Positions 35,875 through 44,618 of a stretch of 64,000 nt of DNA are shown here, in pieces; within the stretch, counting starts at the first letter, position 1, and each line of letters starts with the position of its first letter. The notes below the pieces were generated by a model that did no database searches, was not told where the DNA came from, and saw only the letters and a program-made list of their open reading frames with translations. The position numbers and the translations under genes were made by a program. The DNA lies in assembly GCF_001428625.1 (NCBI RefSeq), contig NZ_LMIE01000006.1, positions 38,673 through 102,672 on the forward strand, given 5' to 3'. The stretch comes from Hydrogenophaga sp. Root209. GTDB lineage: Bacteria; Pseudomonadota; Gammaproteobacteria; Burkholderiales; Burkholderiaceae_C.

Positions 35875-37098
35875 TCAGCGCATGTTCAGCAAGGTGCTGA
35901 GGACCTGGTCTTGCGTCTTGATGGTCTGGGCGTTGGCCTGGTAGGCGCGCTGCGCGGTCATCATGTTGACCAGCTCGGCGGTGAGGTCGACGTTGGAGTC
36001 TTCCAGCGCACCTGAGCGAATGCCGCCGAAGTTGCCCGAGCCGGGCTCGCCGCGCACCGGCTCGCCCGAAGCGAAGGTGGCGCCCCAGTTGCCGCCGCTC
36101 GACGGCGACAGACCTTGCGAGTTGCGGAAGTTCACCAGCGCTACCTGGCCGGCGGCGCGCGTCTCGCCGTTGGAGTAGCGGCCGGTGACCACACCGGCTT
36201 CGTCGATGCTCAGGCCCACGAATTCGCCCGGGAAGTAACCGTCCTGGTCGAGGTCGAACACCGCGAAGTCGGTGCCGAACTGGCTGGCTGCGGTCATGTC
36301 CAGCGTGACCGGGAAGGTGACGGTGGGGTCGTTGGGCGAGGCCAGCGTGAGCGTGGGTGCGGGCGTGATCGAGGCCGGATCGAGCGAGCCGTCGGCGTTG
36401 AAGTTGAGCAACAGCGGCGGCGCGAACGCGGCGGGTGCACTGCCGTTGACGCTGCTGTACACCTCCCAGGTGTTGTTGCCGGTCTTGGTGAAGGCCAGGG
36501 CCACCGGCACTTCCATGCCTTGCGGGTCGTAGGCCACCACCGAGGTGCCGTAGGTCGTCAGCGGCGTGGGCGGCGTGACGCTGGCGGCCACGGGCGCGCG
36601 GGCATCCAGGTTGAACTGGGCCACGATGCCGCTGGTCTGGCGCGCGGGGATCGGGGCGCTGGTGGGCAACGACAAGGGCTGGCTGTCGAAGCTCAGGCGG
36701 TTGCCCTCGGTGTCGGTGGGGTAGCCCATGAGCTGGCCGCCCTGCTGGTTGACGATGTTGCCTTCGCGGTCGAGCTTGAACATGCCGGCGCGGGTGTAGG
36801 CCATGGTGCCGTTGGGCTGGCTGACTTCAAAGAAGCCGTTGCCGTTGATGGCCAGGTCCAGATCATTGCCGGTCACCGTGATGTTGCCCTGCGTGAAGAG
36901 CTGCGACACCGTGGCCACGGTCACGCCGATGCCCTTGTTGGCGCCACCCGCCGCGTTGACCGAGCTCGCGTACAACTCGGCGAATTCGGCGCGCGAGCTC
37001 TTCATGCCCACCGTGTTGGCGTTGGCGATGTTGTGGCCGATCACGTCGAGGTTGCGGCTGGCGCTGTTCAGGCCGGAGAGTCCTTGCTGGAATGCCAT
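35875..37098 (-). CDS. flgE: Flagellar hook protein FlgE
   Basis: FlgE is the hook subunit. The 407-residue protein has N-terminal MAFQQGLSGLNSASRNLDVI and GHNIANANTVGMKSSRAEF. The central variable domains follow, then the C-terminal DSNVDLTAELVNMMTAQRAYQANAQTIK helix. Length is normal for this family. It follows flgD by 56 bases. Confidence 0.96.
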   Translation of the reverse strand: MAFQQGLSGLNSASRNLDVIGHNIANANTVGMKSSRAEFAELYASSVNAAGGANKGIGVTVATVSQLFTQGNITVTGNDLDLAINGNGFFEVSQPNGTMAYTRAGMFKLDREGNIVNQQGGQLMGYPTDTEGNRLSFDSQPLSLPTSAPIPARQTSGIVAQFNLDARAPVAASVTPPTPLTTYGTSVVAYDPQGMEVPVALAFTKTGNNTWEVYSSVNGSAPAAFAPPLLLNFNADGSLDPASITPAPTLTLASPNDPTVTFPVTLDMTAASQFGTDFAVFDLDQDGYFPGEFVGLSIDEAGVVTGRYSNGETRAAGQVALVNFRNSQGLSPSSGGNWGATFASGEPVRGEPGSGNFGGIRSGALEDSNVDLTAELVNMMTAQRAYQANAQTIKTQDQVLSTLLNMR

Positions 37099-37154
37099 GG
37101 TGATGTCCTTGGGGTGGGGGAAGTGGTGTGAAAAGTGAGTGGCGCGTCAGCGGT

Positions 37155-37817
37155 TCACATGAACGCGAGCACGTCGTTGTAGGCGCGGGTGCTGCCGTCC
37201 TGCAGCAGCATGTAGATGGAGCCGCCGGAGAAGCTCACCGAATCGACCGAGAGGCGCTGCAGCGACACGGAGTCGACGCGTTCGTTGCCGCTCATCGCGC
37301 GCACCTTGAAGCCCTTGACCGTGGCGGGATCAACGCCCTCGGCGTCCCAGTTGAAACCGTGCAGGCCGCCGTTGAGCGCGCCCATCTCGATCGTCTTGAT
37401 GACCTCGCCGTTGGTGCCCATGATGTCGACCTTGACGTCGGTGGCCGCGCCTTCGAGCGAGAACGCCGCCTTGCCCTGGCCGTTCTTGAACGCCAGCGTT
37501 TCGCCAGGCAACAAGGCCTCGCGACCGATCAGCGAAGTGGCTTGCAGCGCGGAGGTGGACGAGAACTGCGCCGCCATGCCCTTGAGCGTGGCGTTGAGTT
37601 CCTGGATGCCGCTGACCGTGTTGATCTGCGCCATCTGGGTCGTCATCTGCGCGTTGTCCATCGGATTCAGCGGATCCTGGTTGTTGAGCTGCGCGACCAG
37701 GAGCTTGAGGAACCGGTCCTGCGAGGCCGCCGGGTCCATGTTGTTCTTGGCCGCGGTGCCGGTGGTGCTGCCCACGGTGTTGCCGAGGCTCGTGGTGTCG
37801 ATGGGCTGGATGAACAT
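37155..37817 (-). CDS. flgD: Flagellar hook cap protein FlgD
   Basis: FlgD is the hook scaffolding cap. The 220-residue protein carries DRFLKLLVAQLNNQDPLNPMDNAQ and TQMAQINTVSGIQELN, both diagnostic. The C-terminal half is beta-rich (VKVDIMGTNGEVIKTIEMG, FNWDAEG). It lies between flgC and flgE. Confidence 0.95.
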   Translation of the reverse strand: MFIQPIDTTSLGNTVGSTTGTAAKNNMDPAASQDRFLKLLVAQLNNQDPLNPMDNAQMTTQMAQINTVSGIQELNATLKGMAAQFSSTSALQATSLIGREALLPGETLAFKNGQGKAAFSLEGAATDVKVDIMGTNGEVIKTIEMGALNGGLHGFNWDAEGVDPATVKGFKVRAMSGNERVDSVSLQRLSVDSVSFSGGSIYMLLQDGSTRAYNDVLAFM

Positions 37818-37843
37818 GGGTCAGTTCCTGTGAATCAAGGGGC

Positions 37844-38248
37844 TCACTGGCCCATCTGGAGGGTCTTGAGCAACAGCGACTTCGCCGTGTTCATGACCTC
37901 GACGTTGTTCTGGTACGAACGCGAGGCCGAAATCATGTTGACCATCTCTTCCACCGGGTTCACGTTGGAGTGGTTCACATAGCCTTCGGCGTCGGCGCTG
38001 GGATGCGTGGGGTTGTGCACGCGACGGCCCGGCTCCTGGCTCTCGGTGATGTCTTTCACCTTCACGCCGGCGTTGCCCGCACCGCCCATGGGCATGGTCT
38101 GGAACTGGATGTGCCGTGCCTTGTAGGCCTTGCCATCGGGCCCGGCCACGGCATCGGCATTGGCCAGGTTGCTGGCCACCACGTTGAGGCGCTGGGACTG
38201 CGCGCTGACCGCACTGCCCGAAACACCGAAGATGGAAAACATCGACAT
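37844..38248 (-). CDS. flgC: Flagellar proximal rod protein FlgC
   Basis: FlgC is a proximal rod subunit. The 134-residue protein has MSMFSIFGVSGSAVSAQSQR, VVASNLANADAV, and the C-terminal VEEMVNMISASRSYQNNVEVMNTAK motif. It starts 17 bases after flgB. Confidence 0.95.
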   Translation of the reverse strand: MSMFSIFGVSGSAVSAQSQRLNVVASNLANADAVAGPDGKAYKARHIQFQTMPMGGAGNAGVKVKDITESQEPGRRVHNPTHPSADAEGYVNHSNVNPVEEMVNMISASRSYQNNVEVMNTAKSLLLKTLQMGQ

Positions 38249-38265
38249 GATCGATTCCTTTCAGC

Positions 38266-38667
38266 TCATTGGCCCTGGATGGCGCTGAGCATGGTCTTGA
38301 CGTGGGAGTTGATGAAACGCAGCGTCGATTCGTAGCGCACGCTGTTGTCCACGAAGCTGGCGCGCTCGCGGTCCAGGTCGACCGAGTTGCCGTCCTGGCT
38401 GGCCTGGGTCTGCACGGTGTAGGCCAGCCTGGGGTCTTGAGCGCTGCTGGTGCCCAGCTGCATGTGGCCCGCGCTGGTGAGGCTCACGCCAGCGCCACCC
38501 TGCATGCCCGAGACGTTCTTGAGCGCGGCGGCAAAGTCGAAGTCGCGCGCCACGTAGCCGGGGGTGTCGGCGTTGGCGATGTTGCTCGCTATGACCTGCT
38601 GGCGCTGTGAGCGCAGCAGCAGGGCGTTGGCATGGAAGTCCAGCCGGGCGGTCATCTGTTCAAGCAT
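38266..38667 (-). CDS. flgB: Flagellar proximal rod protein FlgB
   Basis: FlgB is a proximal rod subunit and the first gene of the flgBCDEFGHIJKL operon. The 133-residue form has VIASNIANADTPGYVARDFDF and ends TLRFINSHVKTMLSAIQGQ. The ATG at 38667 follows GAGGTGA. A start at 38787 would add 40 Arg/Pro-rich residues not typical of FlgB. The gene is divergent from flgA. Confidence 0.94.
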   Translation of the reverse strand: MLEQMTARLDFHANALLLRSQRQQVIASNIANADTPGYVARDFDFAAALKNVSGMQGGAGVSLTSAGHMQLGTSSAQDPRLAYTVQTQASQDGNSVDLDRERASFVDNSVRYESTLRFINSHVKTMLSAIQGQ

Positions 38668-38742
38668 GTTCACCTCATGGCACGGGTTGCGGGGCGGGCG
38701 ACTGGCCTTCCTCAGAGGGCACGGACACCGGGGCGTTGGACG

Positions 38743-38769
38743 AATTATGGAAATCTTGAGGGTCTTCAA
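38743..38769 (-). promoter_or_regulatory. Possible flgB operon promoter in the flgA-flgB divergent region
   Basis: On the - strand TTGAAG is followed after 15 bases by ATAATT, about 75 bases before the flgB start. Spacing is short for sigma-70; flgB promoters in this group are generally FlhDC-activated, so a weak -35 would be expected. Tentative. Confidence 0.3.
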
Positions 38770-38843
38770 TGGCCGGAACAAAGACACCTAAGACGGCCTT
38801 TTCCCGGCTTTCCCACAACCAGCGGCGGCCTACAGTGCAGGCC

Positions 38844-39581
38844 ATGCCCAAGCCGTTGCCCGCCCTCTTCTCGTCCCTGACAGCCCGTCTCATGGCGTTG
38901 GCCGCACTGACGCTGAGCGGCGGGAACGCCCTGGCGAACGAGCCGGCCGTGCTGGAGAAAATGGCCCACGACTTCCTCACACCCGCCCTGGCCACCGCCT
39001 TGCCCAAGGACGCCGCCATGCCGCTGCGCGCCGAGGTGGTGATGGGCTCGCTCGACGCGCGCCTGAAGCTGGCGCCCTGCAACCGGGTCGAGCCCCACCT
39101 GCCCAAGGGCTCCCGGCTGTGGGGCCGCAGCCGTATCGGCCTGCGCTGCGTGGACGGTCCCACGCGCTGGAACGTGTTTGTACCGGTCACCGTGAAAGCC
39201 TGGGGACCGGCCTGGGTGCTCAAGCGCCCGGTGGCCGCGGGCGACACCCTCACTCAAGAAGACGCTGAAATCGCCGAAATCGATTGGGCGGAGCAGCGTT
39301 CCGGCGTGCTGGCCGTGCCCGAGCGCTGGGTGGGTCAGCTGGCGGCCTTTCCATTGACCGCCGGCCTGGCGCTGCGCGAGAACATGGTGCGCGCCCCCCA
39401 GGCCTTTGCCCCGGGCGCTCAGGTGCGCGTGAGCGGTGAAGGCGGCGGTTTCAGCGTTTCAGCCACCGGGCGGGCACTCACGGCGGGCATGGTGGGCGAA
39501 TCCGCCCGCGTCAAACTGCCGGGCGGACGGGTGGTGACCGGGGTGGTGCGTGACGCCCAGACGGTCGAACTGGCCCTGTGA
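38844..39581 (+). CDS. flgA: P-ring assembly chaperone FlgA
   Basis: FlgA is a periplasmic chaperone for P-ring formation. From the ATG at 38844 the product is 245 residues with a signal peptide (LMALAALTLSGGNALA|NEPAV). An SAF-type region follows (WVLKRPVAAGDTLTQEDAE, ENMVRAPQAFAPGAQVRV), and the C-terminus contains LPGGRVVTGVVRDAQTVEL. The in-frame ATG at 38769 would place 25 polar residues ahead of the signal peptide and is less likely. It is divergent from flgB and about 140 bases upstream of flgM. Confidence 0.92.
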   Translation: MPKPLPALFSSLTARLMALAALTLSGGNALANEPAVLEKMAHDFLTPALATALPKDAAMPLRAEVVMGSLDARLKLAPCNRVEPHLPKGSRLWGRSRIGLRCVDGPTRWNVFVPVTVKAWGPAWVLKRPVAAGDTLTQEDAEIAEIDWAEQRSGVLAVPERWVGQLAAFPLTAGLALRENMVRAPQAFAPGAQVRVSGEGGGFSVSATGRALTAGMVGESARVKLPGGRVVTGVVRDAQTVELAL

Positions 39582-39650
39582 TTGAGGTCATTTTTGTTCA
39601 GACCCGTTCGGATGGCCAAAAAATCGTGACGAACAGCACGAGCGTTTGAT

Positions 39651-39677
39651 TAAAGTTCTGGAAATCAGGGTCGATAC
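39651..39677 (+). promoter_or_regulatory. Sigma-28 (FliA) promoter for flgM-flgN
   Basis: TAAAGTTC, 11 bases, GTCGATAC. This matches the sigma-28 consensus TAAAGTTT-N11-GCCGATAA at 13 of 16 positions and lies 40 bases before the flgM start. It fits the known late-gene control of flgM. Confidence 0.85.
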
Positions 39678-39717
39678 AGTCAGGACAAGGCCCTGACTTC
39701 GGGGTTTGGAGCGTGAC

Positions 39718-40035
39718 ATGAAAGTCGATTCATCACCGGATTCGTACATTGGTTCTGTGGCCGGCGGTCCCCAGAAGGCCACCGCGCCCGCGGCGGCCGA
39801 AGCCAGCGCCGCGGCATCGACCGCCAGCGCGGCCAAGTCCCAGACCGGCGTGACCGTGACCCTCTCGTCGTCCACCACCGAGGCCCGTTCGGTCTCGGGT
39901 GGCGACGTGTTCAACGCCGACAAGGTGGCCTCCATGAAGGCGGCCATCGCCAACGGCAGCTTCCAGGTCAACGCCGAAGCCATTGCCGACAAGATGCTGG
40001 CCAATGCAGCCGAAATGCTCGGCCCGCGCACCTGA
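39718..40035 (+). CDS. flgM: Anti-sigma-28 factor FlgM
   Basis: FlgM binds and inhibits FliA until the hook is complete, then is exported. The 105-residue product has a low-complexity Ala/Ser-rich, disordered N-terminal half. The conserved C-terminal FliA-binding part contains DKVASMKAAIANGSFQVNAEAIADKML. The ATG at 39718 follows GGAGCGTGAC. A sigma-28 promoter lies upstream, so FliA would feed back on its own inhibitor. flgN follows 29 bases downstream. Confidence 0.93.
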   Translation: MKVDSSPDSYIGSVAGGPQKATAPAAAEASAAASTASAAKSQTGVTVTLSSSTTEARSVSGGDVFNADKVASMKAAIANGSFQVNAEAIADKMLANAAEMLGPRT

Positions 40036-40064
40036 TTTCTCCCCAACCACCATCCGGGCCAGTC

Positions 40065-40433
40065 ATGAGCACCTCCTCGACCAACTACCACCCCTGGATC
40101 GGCGCGTTGCAGGTGGAACTCGATGCCCTGGAAGCCGCTTTGCTGCGTGGCGATGCGCCTGCGGTGGCGCTGGCCAGTGCGGCCATGCAGAAGGTGCTGC
40201 AACAGGCGCCGCCCACCATCGCCCTGGGTGAGCCGGGCAGCGAACAGCAACAAGCCCTGCTGACGGCAGCCGAACGTTTTGCCCGCCTGCGCCAGGCCGT
40301 GCTGCGCGCCAACGCCCAGAGCCAGCGCGCCGTGACCAGCTTGCTGCCCCAGCACGCCCAGCAACCCACCTATGGCCGCCAGGTCGGCGCAGCCTCCGTG
40401 GGCGGCGCCGGACGGGGCTTCCTCTCGGCCTGA
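40065..40433 (+). CDS. flgN: Flagellar export chaperone FlgN
   Basis: A 122-residue, mainly helical protein in the position of FlgN, the cytoplasmic chaperone for FlgK and FlgL. It shows a helical region with ELDALEAALLRGDAPAVALAS and LRQAVLRANAQSQRAV, plus a low-complexity Gly/Ala tail. Sequence similarity in this family is weak, so the call rests mostly on operon position after flgM and on size. A strong terminator follows. Confidence 0.8.
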   Translation: MSTSSTNYHPWIGALQVELDALEAALLRGDAPAVALASAAMQKVLQQAPPTIALGEPGSEQQQALLTAAERFARLRQAVLRANAQSQRAVTSLLPQHAQQPTYGRQVGAASVGGAGRGFLSA

Positions 40434-40453
40434 AGCCGACCGCCCGGACATGG

Positions 40454-40480
40454 GAAAAACCGGCTTCGGCCGGTTTTTTT
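40454..40480 (+). terminator. Rho-independent terminator after flgN
   Basis: Stem AAAACCGGC/GCCGGTTTT with a TTC-type loop, followed by a run of T. It ends the flgAMN unit. Confidence 0.9.
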
Positions 40481-40600
40481 GTGCCTGAAACTCCTGCCAT
40501 CCCTGGATGGCCTGCGCAGTGCCCGGGCCGCACTTCCCGCATCGCACCACGCGGGTGACAATCAACGCCTTCGACGACACCAAGCACAAGGAGTATTCCC

Positions 40601-41077
40601 ATGAAAGGCGATCCCCAGGCCATCGCGCATCTGCAGGCGCAGCTCAAGAACGAGCTGACCGCGATCAACCAGTATTTCGTCCACTACCGCATGCTCAAGC
40701 ACTGGGGCCTGGACAAGCTGGCGGCCAAGGAATACGAAGAGTCCATTGGTGAAATGAAGCATGCCGACAAGCTCATGGACCGCATCTTCACCCTCGACGG
40801 CCTGCCCAACCTGCAGGACCTGGGCAAACTGGGCATTGGCGAGGACGTGCCCGAGATCCTCAAGAGCGATCTGGCGCTGGAAACCGGCGCACAGCACACC
40901 ATCAAGGCTGGCATCGCTCACTGCGAAACGGTGCGCGACTACGTCTCGCGCGATCTGCTGCAGGGCATCCTGGACGACACCGAAGAGCACATCGACTTCC
41001 TGGAAACCCAGATCGAACTGATTGACAAGGTGGGTCTGCAGAACTACCTGCAAAGCCAGATGGGCTCCGTCAGCTGA
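40601..41077 (+). CDS. bfr: Bacterioferritin
   Basis: Bacterioferritin is a 24-subunit iron-storage cage with haem at dimer interfaces. The 158-residue protein starts MKGDPQAIAHLQAQLKNELT. It carries the ferroxidase residues in NELTAINQYF (Glu18), EESIGEMKHADKLMDRI (Glu51, His54; haem-ligand Met52) and ETVRDYVSRDLLQ / DDTEEHIDFLE. The ribosome binding site AAGGAG precedes the ATG. Its release partner ferredoxin follows. Confidence 0.96.
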   Translation: MKGDPQAIAHLQAQLKNELTAINQYFVHYRMLKHWGLDKLAAKEYEESIGEMKHADKLMDRIFTLDGLPNLQDLGKLGIGEDVPEILKSDLALETGAQHTIKAGIAHCETVRDYVSRDLLQGILDDTEEHIDFLETQIELIDKVGLQNYLQSQMGSVS

Positions 41078-41123
41078 CCTTTTTGCCGGCCGGGTTTGTC
41101 CGCTGAGCGGTCTTGCGGATCTG

Positions 41124-41142
41124 AATGCGATTCATTATCATT
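41124..41142 (+). promoter_or_regulatory. Fur box upstream of bfd
   Basis: AATGCGATTCATTATCATT, read on the other strand as AATGATAATGAATCGCATT, resembles the Fur consensus (GATAATGAT-type hexamers). It lies 31 bases before the bfd start, consistent with induction under iron starvation. Confidence 0.75.
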
Positions 41143-41172
41143 CGCTCAGATTCACGAGACCCATCCAGCACC

Positions 41173-41391
41173 ATGATTGTCTGCATCTGCCGCCGCATCA
41201 GCGACAAGACCATTGCCCACTGCGCCCGCTCGGGCATGGGGTTTGACGACATCCAGCTCGAGCTGGGCGTGGCCACGCAGTGCGGCCAGTGTGAAGGTTG
41301 CGCCCGCGCGCTGTGGACGGAATGTTCACCCCAACAGACCGTGGCGCACATTTCACGCGAAGCTGCATCGCTCCAGACAGCGACCGCCTGA
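41173..41391 (+). CDS. bfd: Bacterioferritin-associated ferredoxin Bfd
   Basis: Bfd is a small [2Fe-2S] protein that reduces bacterioferritin to release iron. The 72-residue product begins MIVCICRRISDKTI and carries the four cysteines as C-I-C near the start and CGQCEGC later, the BFD-like cluster pattern. The ATG at 41173 was chosen because it places the first CxC at residues 4-6 as in the family. A Fur box precedes it. It is convergent with livM across a shared terminator. Confidence 0.92.
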   Translation: MIVCICRRISDKTIAHCARSGMGFDDIQLELGVATQCGQCEGCARALWTECSPQQTVAHISREAASLQTATA

Positions 41392-41408
41392 GACAGACGG
41401 CGCCAGAC

Positions 41409-41441
41409 AACAAAAAACCGGCCGAGGCCGGTTTTTTGTTG
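41409..41441. terminator. Bidirectional terminator between bfd and livM
   Basis: AACAAAAAACCGGCC...GGCCGGTTTTTTGTT is symmetric, with A-run and T-run on either side, so it can serve both convergent genes. Confidence 0.9.
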
Positions 41442-41468
41442 TCCGGGCGCAGGCTCCGGGGCGAGGCG

Positions 41469-42395
41469 TCAGCCCTTTTTTGCCCCAAAGCGGTGCTCGA
41501 TCTCACCCACGATGCCGCGGCGGAACATGAGCACGCAGACCACGAAGGTCGCTCCCATGATGATCGAGACCATGGAGCCCAGGCCCGAGAGGTAGTTCTG
41601 CATGGTGACGATCACGGCCGCGCCCACGGTGGGGCCGAGGATGGTGCCCATGCCGCCGAGCAGCGTCATCAGCACCACTTCACCCGACATCTGCCAGCCC
41701 ACGTCGGTGAGGGTGGCGATACCGAAGGCGATCGACTTGGTCGCGCCGGCCAGGCCCGCGATGGTGCCCGAGAGCACGAACGCCACCAGCTTGTAGCGGT
41801 CGACGTTGTAGCCCAGCGAGAGCGCGCGGGGTTCGTTCTCGCGCACCGACTTGAGCACCTGCCCGAACGGCGAATGGATGATGCGGTAGATGAGCGCGAA
41901 GGCCGCCGCGAAGATGGCCGCCACCACGTAGTACATCACCGTGTCGTTGGTCAGGTCGATCAGGCCGAACAGCTGGCCGCGCGGGATGCTCTGGATGCCG
42001 TCTTCGGCGTAGGTGAAGGGCGCCTGCACGCAGATGAAGTAGATCATCTGCGCCAGTGCCAGCGTCACCATGGCGAAGTAAATGCCCTGGCGGCGCACCG
42101 CCAGCCAGCCGGTGACCAGCCCGATGAAGGTCGCGCTCAGCGTGCCAGCCAGGATGGCCAGCTCGGGCGTGAGGCCCCACACCTTGGCGGCGTGGCCGGC
42201 CACGTAGGCCGAGAAGCCGAAGAACATGGCGTGGCCGAACGAGAGCAGGCCGGTGAAGCCGATCAGCAGGTTGAAGGCGGAGGCGAACAGCGCGAAACAC
42301 AGCACCTTCATGAGAAAAATGGGGTAGCCCACGAAGGGGGCCGCCAGCAGTGCCAGGAACAGCACCACGAATACGTTGCGGGTGGCTTTGGACAT
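41469..42395 (-). CDS. livM: Branched-chain amino acid-type ABC permease LivM
   Basis: LivM is the second permease of a Liv-type (HAAT) ABC importer. The 308-residue product has multiple membrane helices and LLSFGHAMFFGFSAYVAGHAA plus the EAA-like LKSVRENEPRALSLGYNVDRYKL loop. The ATG at 42395 overlaps the livH stop (TAATG); longer frame extensions run through livH and are shadows. It is last in the operon livG-F-K-H-M. Confidence 0.93.
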   Translation of the reverse strand: MSKATRNVFVVLFLALLAAPFVGYPIFLMKVLCFALFASAFNLLIGFTGLLSFGHAMFFGFSAYVAGHAAKVWGLTPELAILAGTLSATFIGLVTGWLAVRRQGIYFAMVTLALAQMIYFICVQAPFTYAEDGIQSIPRGQLFGLIDLTNDTVMYYVVAAIFAAAFALIYRIIHSPFGQVLKSVRENEPRALSLGYNVDRYKLVAFVLSGTIAGLAGATKSIAFGIATLTDVGWQMSGEVVLMTLLGGMGTILGPTVGAAVIVTMQNYLSGLGSMVSIIMGATFVVCVLMFRRGIVGEIEHRFGAKKG

Positions 42396-43282
42396 TATTT
42401 CTCCCGGCCGAACAGACCTGCCGGACGGATCATCAGGACGATGACCATGATGATGAAGACCACGGTGGACGAGAGTTCCGCATAGAACACCTTGGTCAGG
42501 CCTTCGATGAGACCGAGCGCCAGGCCGGTGAGGATGGAGCCCAGAATGGAGCCCATGCCACCGATGACGACCACGGCGAACACCACGATGATGATGTTGG
42601 AGCCCATGAGCGGGCTCACCTGGTAGATGGGCGCGGCCATCACCCCGGCCAGACCGGCCAGTCCCACGCCAAAGGCGTAGGTGAGCGTCACCATCAGCGG
42701 CACGTTGATGCCGAAGGCGCGGACCATGCTGGGATTTTCGGTGCCGGCGCGCAGGTAGGCGCCCAGCTTGGTCTTCTCGATCACGTACCAGGTGAACAGG
42801 CACAGGAAGATGGAGACGAACACCACCCAGGCGCGGTACTTGGGCAGCATCATGAAGCCCAGGTCGAAGACGCCGCGGAAGATGTCGGGCAACTCGTAGG
42901 GCTGGCCCGATGAGCCGTAGAACTCGCGGAACGCGCCCTCGAAGATCAGCGCCAGGCCGAAGGTGAGCAGCAGCCCGTAGAGGTGGTCGAGCTGCTGCAG
43001 GCGGCGCAGCATGGTCATTTCGATCAGGGCACCAATGGCGCCCACGCCAATGGGCGCGAGCAGCAGCGCGAACCAATAGTTCACGCCCGCGTAATTGAGC
43101 AACATCCACGCAAAAAAGGCGCCCACCATGTACAGGGCACCGTGCGCGAAGTTGACGATGTTGAGCATGCCGAAGATCACGGCCAGGCCCAGCGACAGGA
43201 TCGCGTAGAAAGAGCCGTTGACCAGCCCCAGCATGAGTTGCCCCATGAAGGCCGCGATCGGCACACCAAATAGTTCAGTCAT
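42395..43282 (-). CDS. livH: Branched-chain amino acid-type ABC permease LivH
   Basis: LivH is the first permease of the Liv-type importer. The 295-residue membrane protein opens LMLGLVNGSFYAILSLGLAVIFGMLNIVNFAHG, the family signature (NIVNFAHGALYMVGAFFA). It ends with RPAGLFGREK. It lies downstream of the binding-protein gene livK and overlaps livM by one base. Confidence 0.94.
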   Translation of the reverse strand: MTELFGVPIAAFMGQLMLGLVNGSFYAILSLGLAVIFGMLNIVNFAHGALYMVGAFFAWMLLNYAGVNYWFALLLAPIGVGAIGALIEMTMLRRLQQLDHLYGLLLTFGLALIFEGAFREFYGSSGQPYELPDIFRGVFDLGFMMLPKYRAWVVFVSIFLCLFTWYVIEKTKLGAYLRAGTENPSMVRAFGINVPLMVTLTYAFGVGLAGLAGVMAAPIYQVSPLMGSNIIIVVFAVVVIGGMGSILGSILTGLALGLIEGLTKVFYAELSSTVVFIIMVIVLMIRPAGLFGREK

Positions 43283-43354
43283 TGCAGTCCGGTGAAAGGG
43301 GACGGGCCGTGAATCACGGCCCGCCCGGTCGGCTCAGTTCAATTCAGCCCGGGA

Positions 43355-44590
43355 TCACTTCTTGATGCCAGGGCACTGGCTCAGTGCCAGCGATTGGAAT
43401 GCGTCATCGCCCTTGATGGTGCCCTTGAGGTTGTAGTAGTCCCACGCGCCCTTGGACTCCGAAGGCTTCTTGACCTGGAACAGGTACATGTCGTGCACCA
43501 TGCGGCCGTCTTCGCGGATCTTGCCGCCCTTGGCGAACATGTCGTTGATCGGCGTGGCCTTCATCTTCGCCATCACAGCCGCGGTGTCGTCGGTGCCGGC
43601 GGCCTTCACGGCGTTGAGGTAATGCATGGTCGACGAGTAGACCGAAGCGTGATTGGAGTTGGGCTTGCGGCCGTTCATGACCTTGCTGTACTTGTCGGCC
43701 CAGGCGCGCGACTCGGGATTCAAGTCCCAGTACCAGGCTTCGGTGAGGTACAGGCCTTGTGCCGTGGGCAGGCCGATGGCGTGCACGTCGGTCAGCAGCA
43801 TCAGCAGCGCGGCCAGGTTCTGTTTTTTGGTCAAACCGAACTCGGCCGCGGCCTTCACGCTGCTCACCGTGTCGCCACCGGCGTTGGCCAGACCGACCAC
43901 CTTGGCGCCGGAGGTTTGTGCCTGCAGCAGGAAGGACGAGAAGTCACCGGTGGACAGCGGGTGGCGCACAGCGCCCAGCACCTTGCCGCCGGCGGCCTTC
44001 ACCACGTCGCCGGTGTCTTTCTCCAGCGAGTGACCGAAGGCGTAGTCGGCCGTCAGGAAGTACCAGCTGTCGCCGCCGTCTTTCACGATGGCCTTGCCCA
44101 CCACATTGGACAGGGCAATGGTGTCCATCAGGTAGTGGATGCCGGTGGTGGGTGCGCAATCGGCGTTGGTCAGGCGGGCCGAGGCGGCACCGGTGGTGAT
44201 GGTGATCTTGTTCTTTTCCTTGCCCAGGGCCTGCACGGCCAGGGCCACGGCGGAGTTCAGGTTTTCCACCGAAATGTCCACGCCGTCGCGGTCGAACCAG
44301 CCCTGGGCCACGTTCTTGGCGATGTCGGGCTTGTTCTGGTGGTCGGCGCTGATCACCTCGATCGGCTTGCCGAACATGGTGCCGCCGAAGTCGGCCACGG
44401 CCATGCGGGCCGCTGCCACGGCACCGGGGCCGCCGTAGTCGGCGTACACGCCCGACATGTCGGTGAGCACGCCGATCTTCACGGCGTCACCGGTCAGCTT
44501 GCCTTGCTGGGCCACGGCAAAGGAAGCGCCACCCGCCAGCACGGTTGCGATGGCGGTGGTCACTGCGGTCGAAATCAGTTTGCGTTTCAT
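43355..44590 (-). CDS. livK: Liv-type periplasmic substrate-binding protein
   Basis: This is the periplasmic binding protein of the importer. The 411-residue precursor has a signal peptide MKRKLISTAVTTAIATVLAG and a cleavage near FAVA|QQGK. The mature protein shows VKIGVLTDMSGVYADYGGPG and KPIEVISADHQNKPDIA, of the peripla_BP_6 family. Substrates in this family range from leucine to aromatic acids and amides. The TDMSGVYADYGG pattern is common in binding proteins for aromatic compounds, so amino acids are not certain. The ATG at 44590 was chosen for the signal peptide; 44638 adds a non-signal extension. Confidence 0.88.
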   Translation of the reverse strand: MKRKLISTAVTTAIATVLAGGASFAVAQQGKLTGDAVKIGVLTDMSGVYADYGGPGAVAAARMAVADFGGTMFGKPIEVISADHQNKPDIAKNVAQGWFDRDGVDISVENLNSAVALAVQALGKEKNKITITTGAASARLTNADCAPTTGIHYLMDTIALSNVVGKAIVKDGGDSWYFLTADYAFGHSLEKDTGDVVKAAGGKVLGAVRHPLSTGDFSSFLLQAQTSGAKVVGLANAGGDTVSSVKAAAEFGLTKKQNLAALLMLLTDVHAIGLPTAQGLYLTEAWYWDLNPESRAWADKYSKVMNGRKPNSNHASVYSSTMHYLNAVKAAGTDDTAAVMAKMKATPINDMFAKGGKIREDGRMVHDMYLFQVKKPSESKGAWDYYNLKGTIKGDDAFQSLALSQCPGIKK

Positions 44591-44618
44591 CGGTAAGTCT
44601 CCTCTTGGTGGAAGGGCG